Part shown: one piece after another, positions 47,083 to 59,795 of the stretch | How positions within the stretch are numbered: position 1 is the stretch's first letter | How the letters are laid out: each line of letters starts with the position of its first letter | Assembly: GCA_003255065.1 (NCBI GenBank) | Contig: QAOA01002082.1 | Coordinates: forward strand, 740,861-804,860 | Reading direction: 5' to 3' | DNA: 64,000 bases | DNA from: Cercis canadensis | Taxonomy: Eukaryota > Streptophyta > Magnoliopsida > Fabales > Fabaceae | Notes under the pieces: generated by a model | What the model saw: the letters and a program-made list of their open reading frames with translations, nothing else | What the model was told of the DNA's origin: nothing | The model's database searches: none | Position numbers and translations under genes: made by a program

Positions 47083-48700
47083 TTCTGGTCTGTGAATTAT
47101 AACAGATGATGATGATGAAATTTCATTTTAAGTTTTTTCTCAGCAAGAGAATTAAAACTTTTGTTTCATTTTTTTTTTTTTTCTTTTTCAAGTCGTCATT
47201 TGGGATTATAATTTTGCAATTTTATCTGTCCAGAGAGGAATTGCTTTTAAATGTATGACTTCACATACTGTAAATAACTACACATGATAAACGATTCTGG
47301 AGTTACTGTATTCTAGTTTAAAAGGATAGAATTTTGGAATTTGTACGCGATAAGATTTTGTTAGAATGGAATAAGATACTGACCGGTTAGGGTGGGCCTT
47401 CAGAAATTTGAGGGAGCAGCTCTCTGTAACTGTACGTTAATCTATTTATGCTTCAAAAAGTTCCATTGATGTATTTTTTTGTTTGCTAGAAAATTGATGC
47501 TTGTCTATCCTGGAAATTTTATTATTCAATCAATTTGATTAGGTTCTCTGAACTTCCCCTGAAAATTATGATTTATGACTTATTTTGTTGTCTGCAACAT
47601 GGCCTGTCTCTTTGTCTATGACCACATGTTTGTTCAAGATTCAGACAAGTTAACATTCACTATCTGTGGGTCTACGTTAATGGTATTAGTCACTTTCGAA
47701 CTCTTTTTTTCCATGTGATTTGTTCATGAAGGTCAAATTTTTTTGCCTGTTAGACATTCACACGGATCAGGAAGTTACTGGATGGGGCAATTGATTTATC
47801 TCCCTTTAGTTGATTACTTCTCTAGGCACCTTGCATTACATCTTATTGAATAATTCTTGTTTATCTTTGCTGTGATTTATGATCATGCATCCTTGTCTAC
47901 GTTGTTTAATGGTTAACTCTACCGAAGAACAGTGTTGTACTATCAAGTTTAGCATGTTCAATCTTATGCTTGACTTTCTTCGTTTGCAAATTTCTTGGTT
48001 AGGGAGTAGTAAAGAAAATAACTGGGGTTGACCTGAGTGTTTCTGGGATCTGTTTGCATGGGTTTTTTCTCTTGTAGTCTGTTGCTATTAATTGATTAGA
48101 GTCTTGTGATATTAAAATATTGAAGGAAGGTGATAAAGAGCAATGAGGGCAGCTTTAGTTGCATGCAGATACCATGTGCATATATGCTTGCATCTGTGGT
48201 TTGATGCATTCTGGTTGGCTTTTTTTTCTCATAACTTGCATTTACTCCATATATTATGACATATTTATAAATAACAATATGATGCGGTGTCTGCAATTTA
48301 CATGATATAGCATTTGATGCAAAGTACTTTCCGAATGAAAAATAGAGCAAGAGGTTTGAAAGGTTACCAATGTCTTGCAAAGAGGAAGCCTTTGATGATA
48401 TCTGAAACTTTGGACCATAAATTTGCGCACCTTCCATTGTATTTCCTTATTTTTTGTTCTTTGTCTGTTAATGAATGGGAGAATATCTCTCCTGATTGGT
48501 ATCTCTTTCCGTGTACCAGGAAAACTCATTCTATTTGTGGCTTTCTGTTATTATTTTTGTAAGCTCTTCTCAATTTTAAGAATATGATGGTTCTGATTGT
48601 TTAGCGTTTGTGCATGGTTCTACTGTTCTAGCAAAACATCTTTCTGTATGTGAATACATAATGCAATCTTGTTGAGGGAAAAGGTGCCAGGTTGATTGAT

Positions 48701-49067
48701 GACATATAACTAAACATGTAAGGTGTCCTTGGATGGCTGATTCTATAGTATAGCTTGTGGTACAATTTCTGGCTGTGTCTTCTCTTGTTTATATCTTTGA
48801 GCATCGTTGTTGTTGATATTTGCTGCAATGGTTGTCAATTGATTTATGTTATCAACTTATTCTGACGCATTAACTTTTGTTTTNGACATATAACTAAACA
48901 TGTAAGGTTTCCTTGGATGGCTGATTCTATAGTATAGCTTGTGGTACAATTTCTGGCTGTGTCTTCTCTTGTTAATATCTTTGAGCATCGTTGTTGTTGA
49001 TATTTGCTGCAATGGTTGTCAATTGATTTATGTTATCAACTTATTCTGACGCATTAACTTTTGTTTA
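48701..49067. repeat. 183-bp direct duplication around a single N
   Basis: 48701-48883 and 48885-49067 are near-identical, with differences such as GGTGTCC/GGTTTCC and TTTATATC/TTAATATC. They are joined by N at 48884. They look like two alleles of one stretch left side by side. Confidence 0.88.
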
Positions 49068-49699
49068 GGCTGCGTTATTACAAATTTTTGGAGATTCCAT
49101 TTGTTACTGATATCGTATATTCTGCATATGCACTGAATGAATGACTTCTTGGTTGGACTGCGTTGATGTGGCATTCTTTTGTTTGAGTCACTTGATGACC
49201 AACTAAGAATTCTATATGGTGGTATACCAACATTGCTGGAAATGATGACCGTTTACTAACTTCAATATTGGGTTTAAGGAATGCAGTTTACATTCCTAAA
49301 CTAGTAGTAGGTGCTTTACCATTGTTTCACACTAGGAAGTGGGTTTTCGAGTATAGATCTGACAGGGTATCTTCCTGAAGTCATGAAAATGCAGAGTTTT
49401 AATTTATATAGAGGCATTTAACAGCTTGTGTTTAATAAAGATGGACAAAACTCTTTCTGGCTGTTACTTACCCTTGGACGTTGATAAATAAACAGTAATT
49501 AGTTTGGATTTGTTCCATTGCTTTATTCTTTTTCTTGTTTTATGGTGTTAGTCGGTGGCAGATCTATGTTACAAGGATGTGGGTGCATTTGCCCCCATAA
49601 CATGAAATAATCTTCAGTAGTTATATATATCGTTTAACAAAGTTGCCCCCACCATAGCACCCGACTTTTTCCTCAAATACCACTTGCAACAATGGGAAA

Positions 49700-50115
49700 G
49701 CAATGGCTATATATACCGTAGACTCTATCCTACCTCACTCGGGTGGGGTAAAAAAAAAAAAAAAAATTCTTGAAAGTTTGAAGTAAAATTAACTTTTGAT
49801 TTTGGTATTATTGCAAAAAAAATTGAGTCATTTAGTATGGGTCACATATTCAAATTGATTGTTAATTGAATTTGAATTTAATTGGGTCAAAACTCAAAAC
49901 AAAACATTATCTATTTTTTGTATTGTTTTGTTTATACATTTTACAAGGAACTAATCATTCTGGTATATACTGAGTAACTTAGTTTTTTGATATCTTCTCG
50001 ATGGTACTAAAATAAAAAATCGTTCTACTCCAAACTCTTAATAAAATGTTTATTCTTTTTTATCCGACTCATTGAAGTGAGGTAGGATAGCAATAGCAAC
50101 CTCCATATATCGCCC
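49700..50115. mobile_element. Degenerate foldback element (possible MITE)
   Basis: CTATCCTACCTCAC at about 49726 is mirrored by GTGAGGTAGGATAG at about 50076. Flanking sequence on both sides is also partly complementary (CTATATATA and TATATCG outside; A/T-rich arms with GTTTGAAGTAAAA and TTCTACTCCAAAC inside). No target duplication was found. Weakly supported. Confidence 0.4.
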
Positions 50116-50770
50116 TCCATCTCTTTCTCAATTGTCCTATTACAGTAGCTTTTTTTTTTTTTTAATTGTAATTTTCGATAGATTTGGTTTAACTTATCAA
50201 AAAATAAATGATTAATTATAAAAAGAAATTTTTTTTTCTATAATTGTAATTTTAGATTCTGGACATGCATACATGTTCCCACAGATAAAAACAATAAGAT
50301 ATTTCAGGCTAGAAGCTTACTTTTTTTCCAGCTTGCTGAGGATGTAGACAAGACAACCTTCACTATTGTGTCTTTGGAGGCAACCTTGTTAATAAATGAG
50401 AAAGTTATTGGGTCAAAAGTTTAGCTTCTATCTCCAGAGCACGATCAATGGGCAAAGGGGCCCCGATGATACTACTGTTTCATGGCTAAATCGCAACCAC
50501 AACTTGTGGATTACATGTTTGCGTTGACAAGGGGCTTAATGAATCACTGGGATGGGCCCCTGACTAAGCTGTGTTGTGCCCTCTGGTTTTGAGCCCAGTG
50601 TTCCAACTTCTTCACAATCACCAATAATAACGGTGCTTGGTGCATTTTCAACTCCTGTCCCATGTGATAATTTGGATTGAGTTTCACTCTTACACTCTCG
50701 TGCATAATAGGGCCCGAGAAAAAAAGAAGTTGTTCTAATCCTTACACAAGAAGCAGAGAAAGGATAGATA

Positions 50771-51014
50771 TTTTTTTTTTTGGTTTTTATGAGGTAGTCC
50801 TTACATATTTGATATAAGACTAATCTTTATTCGGATTTCGGCATGTCTTAGTTACTAGTGTTTTCAAGAAATTCGAACTCTTAACATTACTTCNTTTTTT
50901 TTGGTTTTCATGAAGTAGTCCTTACATATTTGATATAAGACTAATCCTTATTCGGATTTCGACATGTCTTGGTCACTAGTGTTTTTAGGAAATTCAAACT
51001 CTTAACATTACTTC
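50771..51014. repeat. About 120-bp direct duplication around a single N
   Basis: 50771-50893 and 50895-51014 carry the same sequence (both contain AGTAGTCCTTACATATTTG or near variants, then TTCGGATTTCG). They differ at several positions and are joined by N at 50894. An allelic or paralogous contig overlap is likely. Confidence 0.8.
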
Positions 51015-51437
51015 AAGATTGTCCCAATAATTTATTAACTGAGTCACACCTAATAGTTAAAATGGTAGATATTATGTTGTTTTTAAGTTCTATGGTTTAA
51101 ATTTGACTTAGTAACTCATTAGTTGAGTTATTGCTCGTAATACAATGCCATTTTTAACCCTCATCAACTATTCATAAGATTTGTATGCAACTTTGTGTCT
51201 TTTGGTTGCACAATGACAAAGAAGTTTAAATTCAAAACCTCGTAAAAATTACTTAAATTTCTCATTATTAATTCATATCTAGTGGCTTGATAACTTTATA
51301 TTAACTCCAAGTTGTATACGTGAGAATGTGAAATAAAGCTTACTATAAACGAAAGTAAAATGAAAATGATTGCCGACTTTGGCAAGGTAAATAGTGAAGG
51401 TTGGTTTCGTCGTATTGTTGGGAGTGGGACATATTGC

Positions 51438-51517
51438 CTTATCCATAATACCATGTGAATCTTGAGCTCTGACGTGGCCTTATCCAGACCATTTTCACTT
51501 CTTCCTCTATAATAAAA
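51438..51517 (+). promoter_or_regulatory. Light-type promoter elements of the FIP-like gene
   Basis: CTTATC (GATAAG on the other strand, the I-box core) occurs at 51438-51443 and 51479-51484, each within GCCTTATCCA. GACGTGGC, a G-box/ABRE-like word, is at 51471-51478. CTATAATAAAA at 51507-51517 is a TATA candidate about 90 bases before the ATG. I-box plus G-box pairs are known from nuclear genes for plastid proteins. Confidence 0.5.
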
Positions 51518-51606
51518 CCAAGGCGATGTGTCATGTTTACATCCAGCTTTTCCAGATCTTCAATCTAAACACAGAAAAATAATTTATTTGATATAGCAAG
51601 AAGAAG

Positions 51607-52361
51607 ATGGCATCATTAGCCCCACTGCACACAATCATTCCCAACAATACACAGAAGCTACTTTCTGGGTCTAAGTTTGGAGTCCCATTAAGAGGTTCAA
51701 AGTGTATTTCATGGAGCAACACTCACAAGAACAGCAAGAGATCTTCAACTGTGGTTGCAGCAGTTGGAGATGTTTCAGCTGATGGCAACGCCTACTTGAT
51801 TGCTGGTGCCATTGGAGTTGCCCTCATTGGAACTGCCTTCCCCATCCTCTTCTCTCGAAAGGACACGTAATTATATCATCTCTCTCCTATGCTATCCTTT
51901 ACAACTTTTGGGTTTTCTTCTTCTCCTTTATTTTCTTTTTTTCAATAAATTTAGCTACAGGTTTTAGGTTAAATTTTCGAGCAATCCACAAATGTACACA
52001 CATAAATTGTGACATGGCAAAGTCAAAATGTGACGGGGAATTAAGTTTGAGACAATTGAATTTCGATTATGTCACAGTACAGTTTGTGAAATGTTGAGGC
52101 GAAAAGCTTCTATACATGTAATTACTTAAGATTTTAATGCTTTTCAACATGAAAAGAAGAAAACATCGTTTCTGAATGTGCATTTTATTGAGTCATTAAA
52201 GGCTTTGTTGTGAATATGGCAGGTGCCCTGAATGCGATGGAGCAGGGTTTGTTAGGGAAGCTGGGGTGACCTTGAGAGCAAATGCAGCAAGAAAGGACCA
52301 AGCTCAAATTGTTTGTGCGCGTTGCAATGGTCTTGGCAAGCTCAACCAAATTGACAAATAG
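51607..52361 (+). CDS. FIP: Plastid membrane protein with DnaJ-type zinc finger (FIP-like)
   Basis: Two exons (51607-51866 and 52223-52361) encode 132 residues. There is a Ser/Thr/Lys-rich transit peptide (about 1-48), then one membrane segment AYLIAGAIGVALIGTAFPIL (about 62-82). A C-terminal pair of DnaJ-type CxxCxGxG motifs follows (CPECDGAG at 88-95 and CARCNGLG at 118-125). There is no J domain. Size, topology and position match Arabidopsis At5g02160, FtsH5-interacting protein, a thylakoid protein reported to act negatively on the FtsH protease complex. The assignment rests on architecture plus synteny. Light-type promoter motifs upstream agree with a plastid role. The intron splits just before the first zinc motif. 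Confidence 0.88.
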
Positions 52362-53471
52362 ATTTATCATATCATGTATACCATACTTCTCTTATGCTCT
52401 AAAACCACCTCTACTAAAGCTAGTTTAATGAAAAAGAAGAAAAGGTTTATATCTCCTATGTGTTTGGTCCTAGCTTGTCTATATCTCCCTTTAATTTCAA
52501 CCAACCCTTGATGTAATTCACATTTAACATTATTGGACTCTCTTGTAATTGCATCTTTAAATTCTCTCTTATTCATTTGGAAACTTTTGGAATTAATAGA
52601 GAAATGAAATTTAGTTGGTTATTCCAATGGTGCTCTCAAAAGGGCTTATGGTGTACCCAGAGGTTGTGCTAGCTAGAAGTGAAGTGTTGGCAAGGCCAAA
52701 TAAATATATTTAAATGGAAAGAACTACAAAAGAGCATGATGATTGAAGATGTCTATGCTTCATGCATGTAGTACAACCTCGAGGTTGTTTCATTTGCCAA
52801 TAAACTTGTTGTTTTTTTGGTACATGCCAATAAATGTGGATAAACATTAATGTATACCTTGATGAAAGGTGCAGAAAATACATACAATTAAACTTAAATA
52901 GATTTAGTTAAATTTATCAATCACTTTGTGATCGAGAGATACTGAAATCATCCTTAAAATTTGTGAGTTTTGTGTTTAAACCTAAAATTATAACTAATGT
53001 ACCAACAAAATCTAGTCAAATTTAGAAATTGTTATTTATACAGTTTTAAGGAAAAAAAATGTATATATACGTTGAAAATGAAACTACTCATAAATTCGTT
53101 GTGTTATGCTAGTTTCTCATTGCCTTTTCAGGTCCTTTTTCCGAACAAAAATTTGACAGGGTTTGATAATCACCGTTAAATTCGGATGCATGTACCTATT
53201 AATAGTAGCACTCTTACGTCATTTATTGGAAGAGTATAAATTGAAAGCAGAAAATAACAGAAGAGAGTCACACGTTGTCATCCCCTGTTATCTCGGTTTC
53301 CTAGTATACTTGTTTTCTTTAACAAGAAGATATATCAACATGATATTCTCTTCAAACTAGTATGAATGTTTTTTCTTGCAATCCAATTCCAAGAGGCCCT
53401 TTTGTTTTCTTTCCTTTGGTAAGTAAGAGAAAAGAAAAGTTCACAATTTCTTAGGAAAATTGTTGTTTGGC
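52362..53471. other. Spacer between the FIP-like and AVT1 genes
   Basis: 3' flank of the FIP-like gene followed by AT-rich spacer; nothing recognisable. Upstream of the transporter ATG the frame is open only through a TTG. Confidence 0.6.
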
Positions 53472-56400
53472 ATGAGGAAAAGTGAGATGAAGCTAGACGA
53501 GGATCTGGATCGACGTGATCGCGAGGAAGCGTTCCAAACGGACGATGAAGAAAACCAGGCAGAGAGGACGTATTTGGACGATGACACCGATTCAGATAGC
53601 TCTTCTCCTTCAAGAAAATTGTCCAGCAGTATGGATGCAACATGGCCTCAGAGCTATAGGTAATTCATTTCTTGTTATTTAAGTTTGTTTTCTTGTTCTT
53701 GAAAATATTAATATTTGTCTTTATCTTTTTTCTGAAACAATCTACCACCCCATTTCATAAAACCCCCTAAATTATGGTAAGGAAGCATTAATTGGTATTA
53801 AAGTTACAATTTTTGCATAGAGAAATGGTAAACCTACAATCAAATCCTCACCATTTCTTGTATTAGTGGAACATAGTGAAGTTTGAACAGGTTCAAAAAA
53901 TGTTTTAAGTGAGCCCAATTAAAATTGTAAGGTGCAGATTACACTCGGGCCAATAGTGGTTAAAAATGTGAGAAAAACTTAAAAGCTTCCCAACATTATA
54001 ATGAGCTTGCATGCTAAGGCTAAGAGTATGGCTTATATGTGTCAATAACCAACTCTCCCAAAAGTTTAAACTATTGGGTTGAATCAGTACGTGACATGAT
54101 ATATCAGAGCCTCTTTAACTAAGTGGTCAGAAAATCGAATATTGTTGCCCTCACTTTTTTATTTAAATTAAAATTTTAGAACAAGGTAATGAGGTGGACT
54201 TGTAGTTTGTTCACGTTTTAAGTGCAAAAGGCTTTTGCATCCAGGGGCGTGTCAAATATATAAAATCATTCTGAAGTATGGAGTGCAATGAAATTGGGTT
54301 AATATGTGATTCTGACAGAACGGTTTGATAAATTAGACACCTGCAAGTAGAAAACATGTTAATATTTGCACACTGGAAAAGAGCTGTTACAAATTTCCAA
54401 ACAGAACTGAACAAGAAATATGTTTGAACTGAACAGGAATATATTGTTTATAGTCAGTAAAATTCTGAGCCTCTTTGTTGAATATGTGCAGGCAGTCTAT
54501 GGACATGTTAACTAGTGTAACACCGCCCCCGATTACTTTCTTAAGGGGAACTAGTTCGATGGAGGCAAGTGGCTTTCTTTCTACAGCTTTCAAGAGACCA
54601 CTGATGGGTCAATCTGAATCTCATTTAATCAATCCCCTGATTCCCAGTACAAGTTCAATCAAACAAGAGGAGCCTACCTTTGTGCAACCGCGTTTTTCTA
54701 GCTGCTCAAAATTTTCTGATAGTGAATTGCCACCACCACAACAGCAATGTTCACTTGCACAATCAGTCCTTAATGGTGATTATCATCTTTATCATACAAT
54801 TTTGAACTTCCAAAGAATTAGTAATATATCTTTCAGAGTGGTGCTTTCTCTCCCCTTTAATCTGTTTCAAATATTTCTCAGTAATTGTTTCTATTCGTCT
54901 AATCATGAGGTAAACATTGCAGAGGTAGATTTTCTACTTGCATGAATGCAAAACAAGCAGAGATCTGATTAGAGTTTAAATATTACTTTTTCTGAAATAA
55001 AGGCTGAAATGTCTTGGCAAAAACGTATAGATGAGACTGCCTAATGCACTATTGACAATATTTTCTCTGAGAACTTACATGCTTTTTTGTTTTCTATGAA
55101 GGAACCAATATATTATGTGGGCTAGGACTTCTTACAACTCCATATGCTGTAAAAGAAGGAGGGTGGTTTAGCCTTACAATACTTCTTATGTTTGCTATCA
55201 TGTGCTGCTATACTGGGATTTTGTTGAGGAGATGTTTAGAGAGCTCTCCTTCACTTGAAACCTATCCAGATATTGGTCAGGCTGCTTTCGGATCAGCTGG
55301 TCGCTTAGCGATTGCGGTGAGCATAATAGGATTATGGGATGTCTAACCTACTAGTTTAATTGCCTATGTATATGCACAAGTATTAAATGTTAACTTTAAT
55401 GAGTCTACACACACAACCATCATAATTTTCGTTTTGGTATTTATATATGCTAACTGGAAGGAAAACTGACAAGTAATTTTTGTCCAACTGCAGATAGTTT
55501 TGTACATGGAACTATATGTAAGTGCAAGAATTCTTTCTATATCATTTGCAATCCCCTATATTCTTATGCAGTATTGATTCTCATGTGTACTGAAAGGTGA
55601 ATAGCTCTTGTTTGTAGGCTTCTTGTGTTGAGTATATAATAGTAATGAGCGATAACCTCTCATCAATATTTCCTAGCACCCAAATGAGGCTTGCTGGGAT
55701 TGATTTTGATACTCATCAAACTCTTGCCATCATTGTAGTTCTTGTTGTTCTGCCAACAGTTTGGCTGCGAAATCTAAGTCTGCTTTCATATCTTTCAGGT
55801 TTCTTATTCTTGTCCTATTGTTTTGCTATTTCTTTCTTTCTTTCAAGTTCAGCTGCTAATTAAGGTTGTCACCTTTGTGTTCAGTTGGAGGAGTATTTGC
55901 TTCAATACTTGTCATAACTAGCTTATTTTGGGTTGGGGTGGTGGACCAAGTGGGATTTCATCCTGGTGGAAAAGCTTTAGACCTTGCAAACCTCTCTCTC
56001 ACAATAGGGCTTTACGGTTTTGGCTTTGCTGGCCATTCAGTTTTTCCAAACATCTACTCTTCCATGAAGGAACCATCTAAATTTCCAGCAGTCCTAATGA
56101 TAAGGTGAGCAGAGATCCTTCAATTGAATTCAGTGATTCACTAGTGCTATTAATTTAATTCAGCATAAGCATCGAATCGACTGCTAGCATAGCTCAATCT
56201 CACCTTTATCACTTGAATTTTGTGTTGTTTAAGCCAGTGCTTGAGTAATTTTGCTTCAGGGAAGTGCTAATTATTGTTTCCCTACTCTGCAGTTTTGGCT
56301 TTTGTTTTGTCATGTACACAGGAGTAGCAGTAGCTGGCTATTTAATGTTTGGCGACTCAATTAAAACTCAGTATACACTAAACATGCCACAGGGATTATA

Positions 56401-57855
56401 TGCTTCCAAAATTGCAGTGTGGACAACGGTAAGATAGCAAAACTGAATTACTATTGTATTGGTTGAATGTCAAGATCAGGTATTTTGCTTGAACATAAGA
56501 TGATAAGAATGTGTTCATTCCCTTTGATTTTAGTCTACTCATATTTTTATCATATGACATTTCTAAAAAATTCATATATTTTACAGATTGTGAACCCTTT
56601 GACCAAGTTTGCCTTAACTTTACTACCTGTTGCACTGAGCATAGAAGAACTCTTGCCTTCTAAGCTGAGGAATTATGCTACGTCTGTTGTTGTGAGAACA
56701 CTCTTAGTGTTCTCATGTTTGGTAGTGGCACTAACTTTCCCATATTTTGGTAAGTACCTTGAATGTTAATTGGCTCTTTCCGGAGGGACATTTCTTATCT
56801 TTTTGGTACATGAACAATTTGGGGCTTGGGAAAGAGCAAGAGGGTCTAGAGAGGGAAAATTGATAGCATTCAAGTTTGAACTTGAGATAGCTCTATAAAG
56901 GGGCAGGTGCCAAACACAGTGAGTTGAAGGGAAATTTACTTAACATAAAGTTCCATGGTTTAAGAATCACAACAAACCAATAGATATGGGCATTAAAGAT
57001 TTGTAATACACTTAATTTTAGAGGTTTTCTACTTTTTTAGACTAAATCTTAAAATTAATTAGTTCTTCTAGTCATGTTTATCAAGCTCAGGTCAAACTCC
57101 ATCACTTTTAAGACTTTGGAAGACTAATAGTAATATGCTTCAAACACACTGATTTTAGTTAAGTTTCAAATTGACAATTCAACATGGCTTGGAAATTTGT
57201 CTTGGTCCTTTAATTTGCTTTCGAGGCCCAACAAAACGGCGTTAATTGCAATAAACTGAGATGAAAGTAGCATCCATCAAGCAAAAATTTCTGTTGTTTG
57301 CTAATCAGTTAATTTTTTAATTGTTCTGCAGGTGCTGTAATGGCTTTAATTGGTTCAGCTTTAGCAATGTCAGTTGTAAGTTCTCTCTTGCTATTCCTTC
57401 TAATGCAAATCATGAAAGCAACAGTATGTAAATATGTGTCTCTGATATGAAGTTTCTCCACAGGCACTTATTATCCCAAGCGCAAGTTATCTCAAGTTAT
57501 TCAGTGGCAGATTATCAAAAATGGAGGTAAAATATCAACTTTGTCTGCATCAAATTTTAACAATTAACATGGAAATCCTCTGACATTTGTTTTTAGAATA
57601 ATGTTATGTCTGCATCTGGCAAAATTTGAGTTTGACAGAAAAATGTGAAACCACCACTGTTTAGATAGTGTACAGTTTGTGTATTTTGTTTGTGGACATA
57701 GCATCACTCTCGTTCTTTCCTGTTAATTACTGTATAATAAGTGGAATCACTTTTTTCAGGTTGCAAGGTGCATTTTGATTATTATTGTGGGGACGGTATG
57801 CGCTGTGCTTGGCTCGTATTCAGCACTCACAAGATTAGTTAGCATGGGGGAATGA
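53472..57855 (+). CDS. AVT1: AVT1-type vacuolar amino-acid transporter (AAAP family)
   Basis: Eleven exons (53472-53659, 54492-54775, 55102-55316, 55494-55517, 55618-55798, 55885-56104, 56293-56428, 56587-56749, 57332-57375, 57464-57526, 57760-57855) encode 537 residues. The N-terminal ~155 residues are hydrophilic and acidic/Ser-rich (TYLDDDTDSDSSSPSRK). The membrane core then starts with GTNILCGLGLLTTPYAVKEG, the AVT1 signature, and runs through about ten to eleven hydrophobic segments, including ELYASCVEYIIVMSDNLSS and GYLMFGD. Family members are tonoplast exporters or importers of neutral amino acids driven by proton exchange; specificity here is unknown. Exon 4 is a 24-base micro-exon (IVLYMELY) that gene finders may miss. 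It is the counterpart of At5g02170/At5g02180. Confidence 0.93.
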
Positions 57856-58530
57856 CTAAGAAAATGGGTTTTTTTTGCTCTACTTCCCCCTTTTTTTCCC
57901 TGGGGTTTGGTCTAAAATTGCACAAGTCAAGTGGAGTGAAAACTGTATCTACAGGAGGAAACTAAGAGTAACAAGTCATGAGGTTAGCCAGCAAAAGGGG
58001 AACTTGCCAGTGCAATTTGCATAGTGAAGCATGTACTTTCACATTCAGTTCCCTTCCAAAATTATACCATGCAGTTTAGAATTACATACTTCATGTTATT
58101 CAAGAATCTATTTGTCAATTGTAAGATTTATTTACAAACATCTTCTTTTTTGGTGTAAAACACTTCAATATTGCATTTTGTGGAAATTATTTAAATATTT
58201 AAATATTATTAAAGTTCAAGAAAAAGGAGATGCAAATATAGTTGGTACAAGTGGTGACCACATATAAGATATGTCATCATCGGTTAAGTGATACCATTTG
58301 GCATATGATGCCACCCGGTAAACGTCACAATTTGACATTTTGCATCATTGACCTGTTTGACTCCGTCTTTTTTATTTGATTAAAATATTCAAATGTGTAG
58401 TATTAGTGAAAATTGTGGTATTTGTGGAAATTTTTACCCAAATTGTATTTTTTAAGTCAAAAACCCTTTTTTTGTTCAACGTTGTCCTCAACCAATTTTT
58501 ACATTCGATCTTTGAAACAGTGCACCTCTC

Positions 58531-59035
58531 ATATTAGCGTAATACATTTAAAAAAAAAAAATTGGTACTAGTCCCAAAAACATAATTTTTTTTTTTAAAA
58601 ATGCATCTAAACTTAAATTTTATTATGTATGCAATTTGTACACAATTTAGACATTTCGTTTGTGATATAAGCAACATTAGTCCAAATCTTAACATTGGAA
58701 CTGAATTCAAAAGTGGATTGGTCCATGGACCCAACCACGATGGTGTGTCCTTAAGCAATGCAACACAGCATGTGCAACAGTTNATATTAACGTAATACAT
58801 TTAAAAAAAAAATTTGGTACTAGTCCCAAAAACATAATTTTTTTTTTTAAAAAATGCATCTAAACTTAAATTTTATTATGTATGCAATTTGTACACAATT
58901 TAGACATTTCGTTTGTAATATAAGCAACATTAGTCCAATTCTTAACATTGGAACTGAATTCAAAAGTGGATTGGTCCATGGACCCAACCACGATGGTGTG
59001 TCCTTAAGCAATGCAACACAGCATGTGCAACAGTT
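58531..59035. repeat. 252-bp direct duplication around a single N
   Basis: 58531-58782 and 58784-59035 have equal length and differ at a few bases (for example GTGATAT/GTAATAT and AAATCTT/AATTCTT). They are joined by N at 58783. This is the longest case of the pattern in the window. Confidence 0.92.
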
Positions 59036-59569
59036 TTCAACATTTGTTGCCATGACCGTAAACTTGGAACGAAGAATCCAAGACGTGGACATCTAATTAC
59101 TGTCTCTTGTTTCTTTATAGATACTGTGTCATTAATGTCTTATAAATGGTTTTGACTTGAAGTAGCTTCGCTGCTACATCCCACGCACCATGCTTGTGCT
59201 ACTTATGTATTAGTATGAACATGAAACAAAAATTGCTTATTAATTTAACATTTATTGATATAAAAATTATTCTCAAGTAGTAGTTGACTACAAAAAAAGC
59301 TTATTATTTGAAGCTATACTTTGTCTTTTTTCGTTCTCATAAAAGAAACTATGTGGGTTTTTGAAGAGTTGAAATTTGATGTTCTTAATATATGTTCATA
59401 CTAGTGTACATATTCACACTTGAGTACAATTGACTCCATTAATTTTTTTTGTTTGTTTGTTAAACTCAAATGCAAATATAAGTCCCAATATGAACTAGAG
59501 AGAAAAAAGTGATACATAAACCATAATATTCTTATCAATTATCAATATTAGTTTATATACTTTTTTAAG

Positions 59570-59795
59570 AGTTACATATTTTTTTTGTCTCTAAATTATT
59601 TTTTAAATATCACTTTAGTCTTTAAATAATCGCTCTGTCTATCAAATCAATTATTTAAGTGATCATTCTGTGCTATAAATAATTGATTTAACGAGCAATG
59701 TGATAATTTAAGTATTAAAGTGACACAAAAAATAAATTAAGAATTAAAATGATATTTAAAAAATAATTTAATAACGAAAATAGTATTTTACTCCT
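59570..59795. mobile_element. Small AT-rich foldback element
   Basis: TAAATTATTTTTTAAATATCA on the left and its near-complement TGATATTTAAAAAATAATTTA on the right flank a centre with the mirrored words AAATCAATTATTTA and TAAATAATTGATTT. Low complexity makes chance pairing possible. No duplication was identified. Confidence 0.4.

Larger units (their letters stand above)
47083..51606. other. 4.5 kb intergenic region between the RING and FIP-like genes
   Basis: The first 2 kb after the RING gene is T-rich and intron- or UTR-like, possibly a long 3' region. Two N-linked duplications (48701-49067 and 50771-51014) and a degenerate foldback (49700-50115) are listed separately. 49553-49640 has a GGCAGATCTATGT..TGCCCCC pattern reminiscent of hAT-like ends. 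The end of the region is the FIP-like promoter. No protein gene was recognised. Confidence 0.5.
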
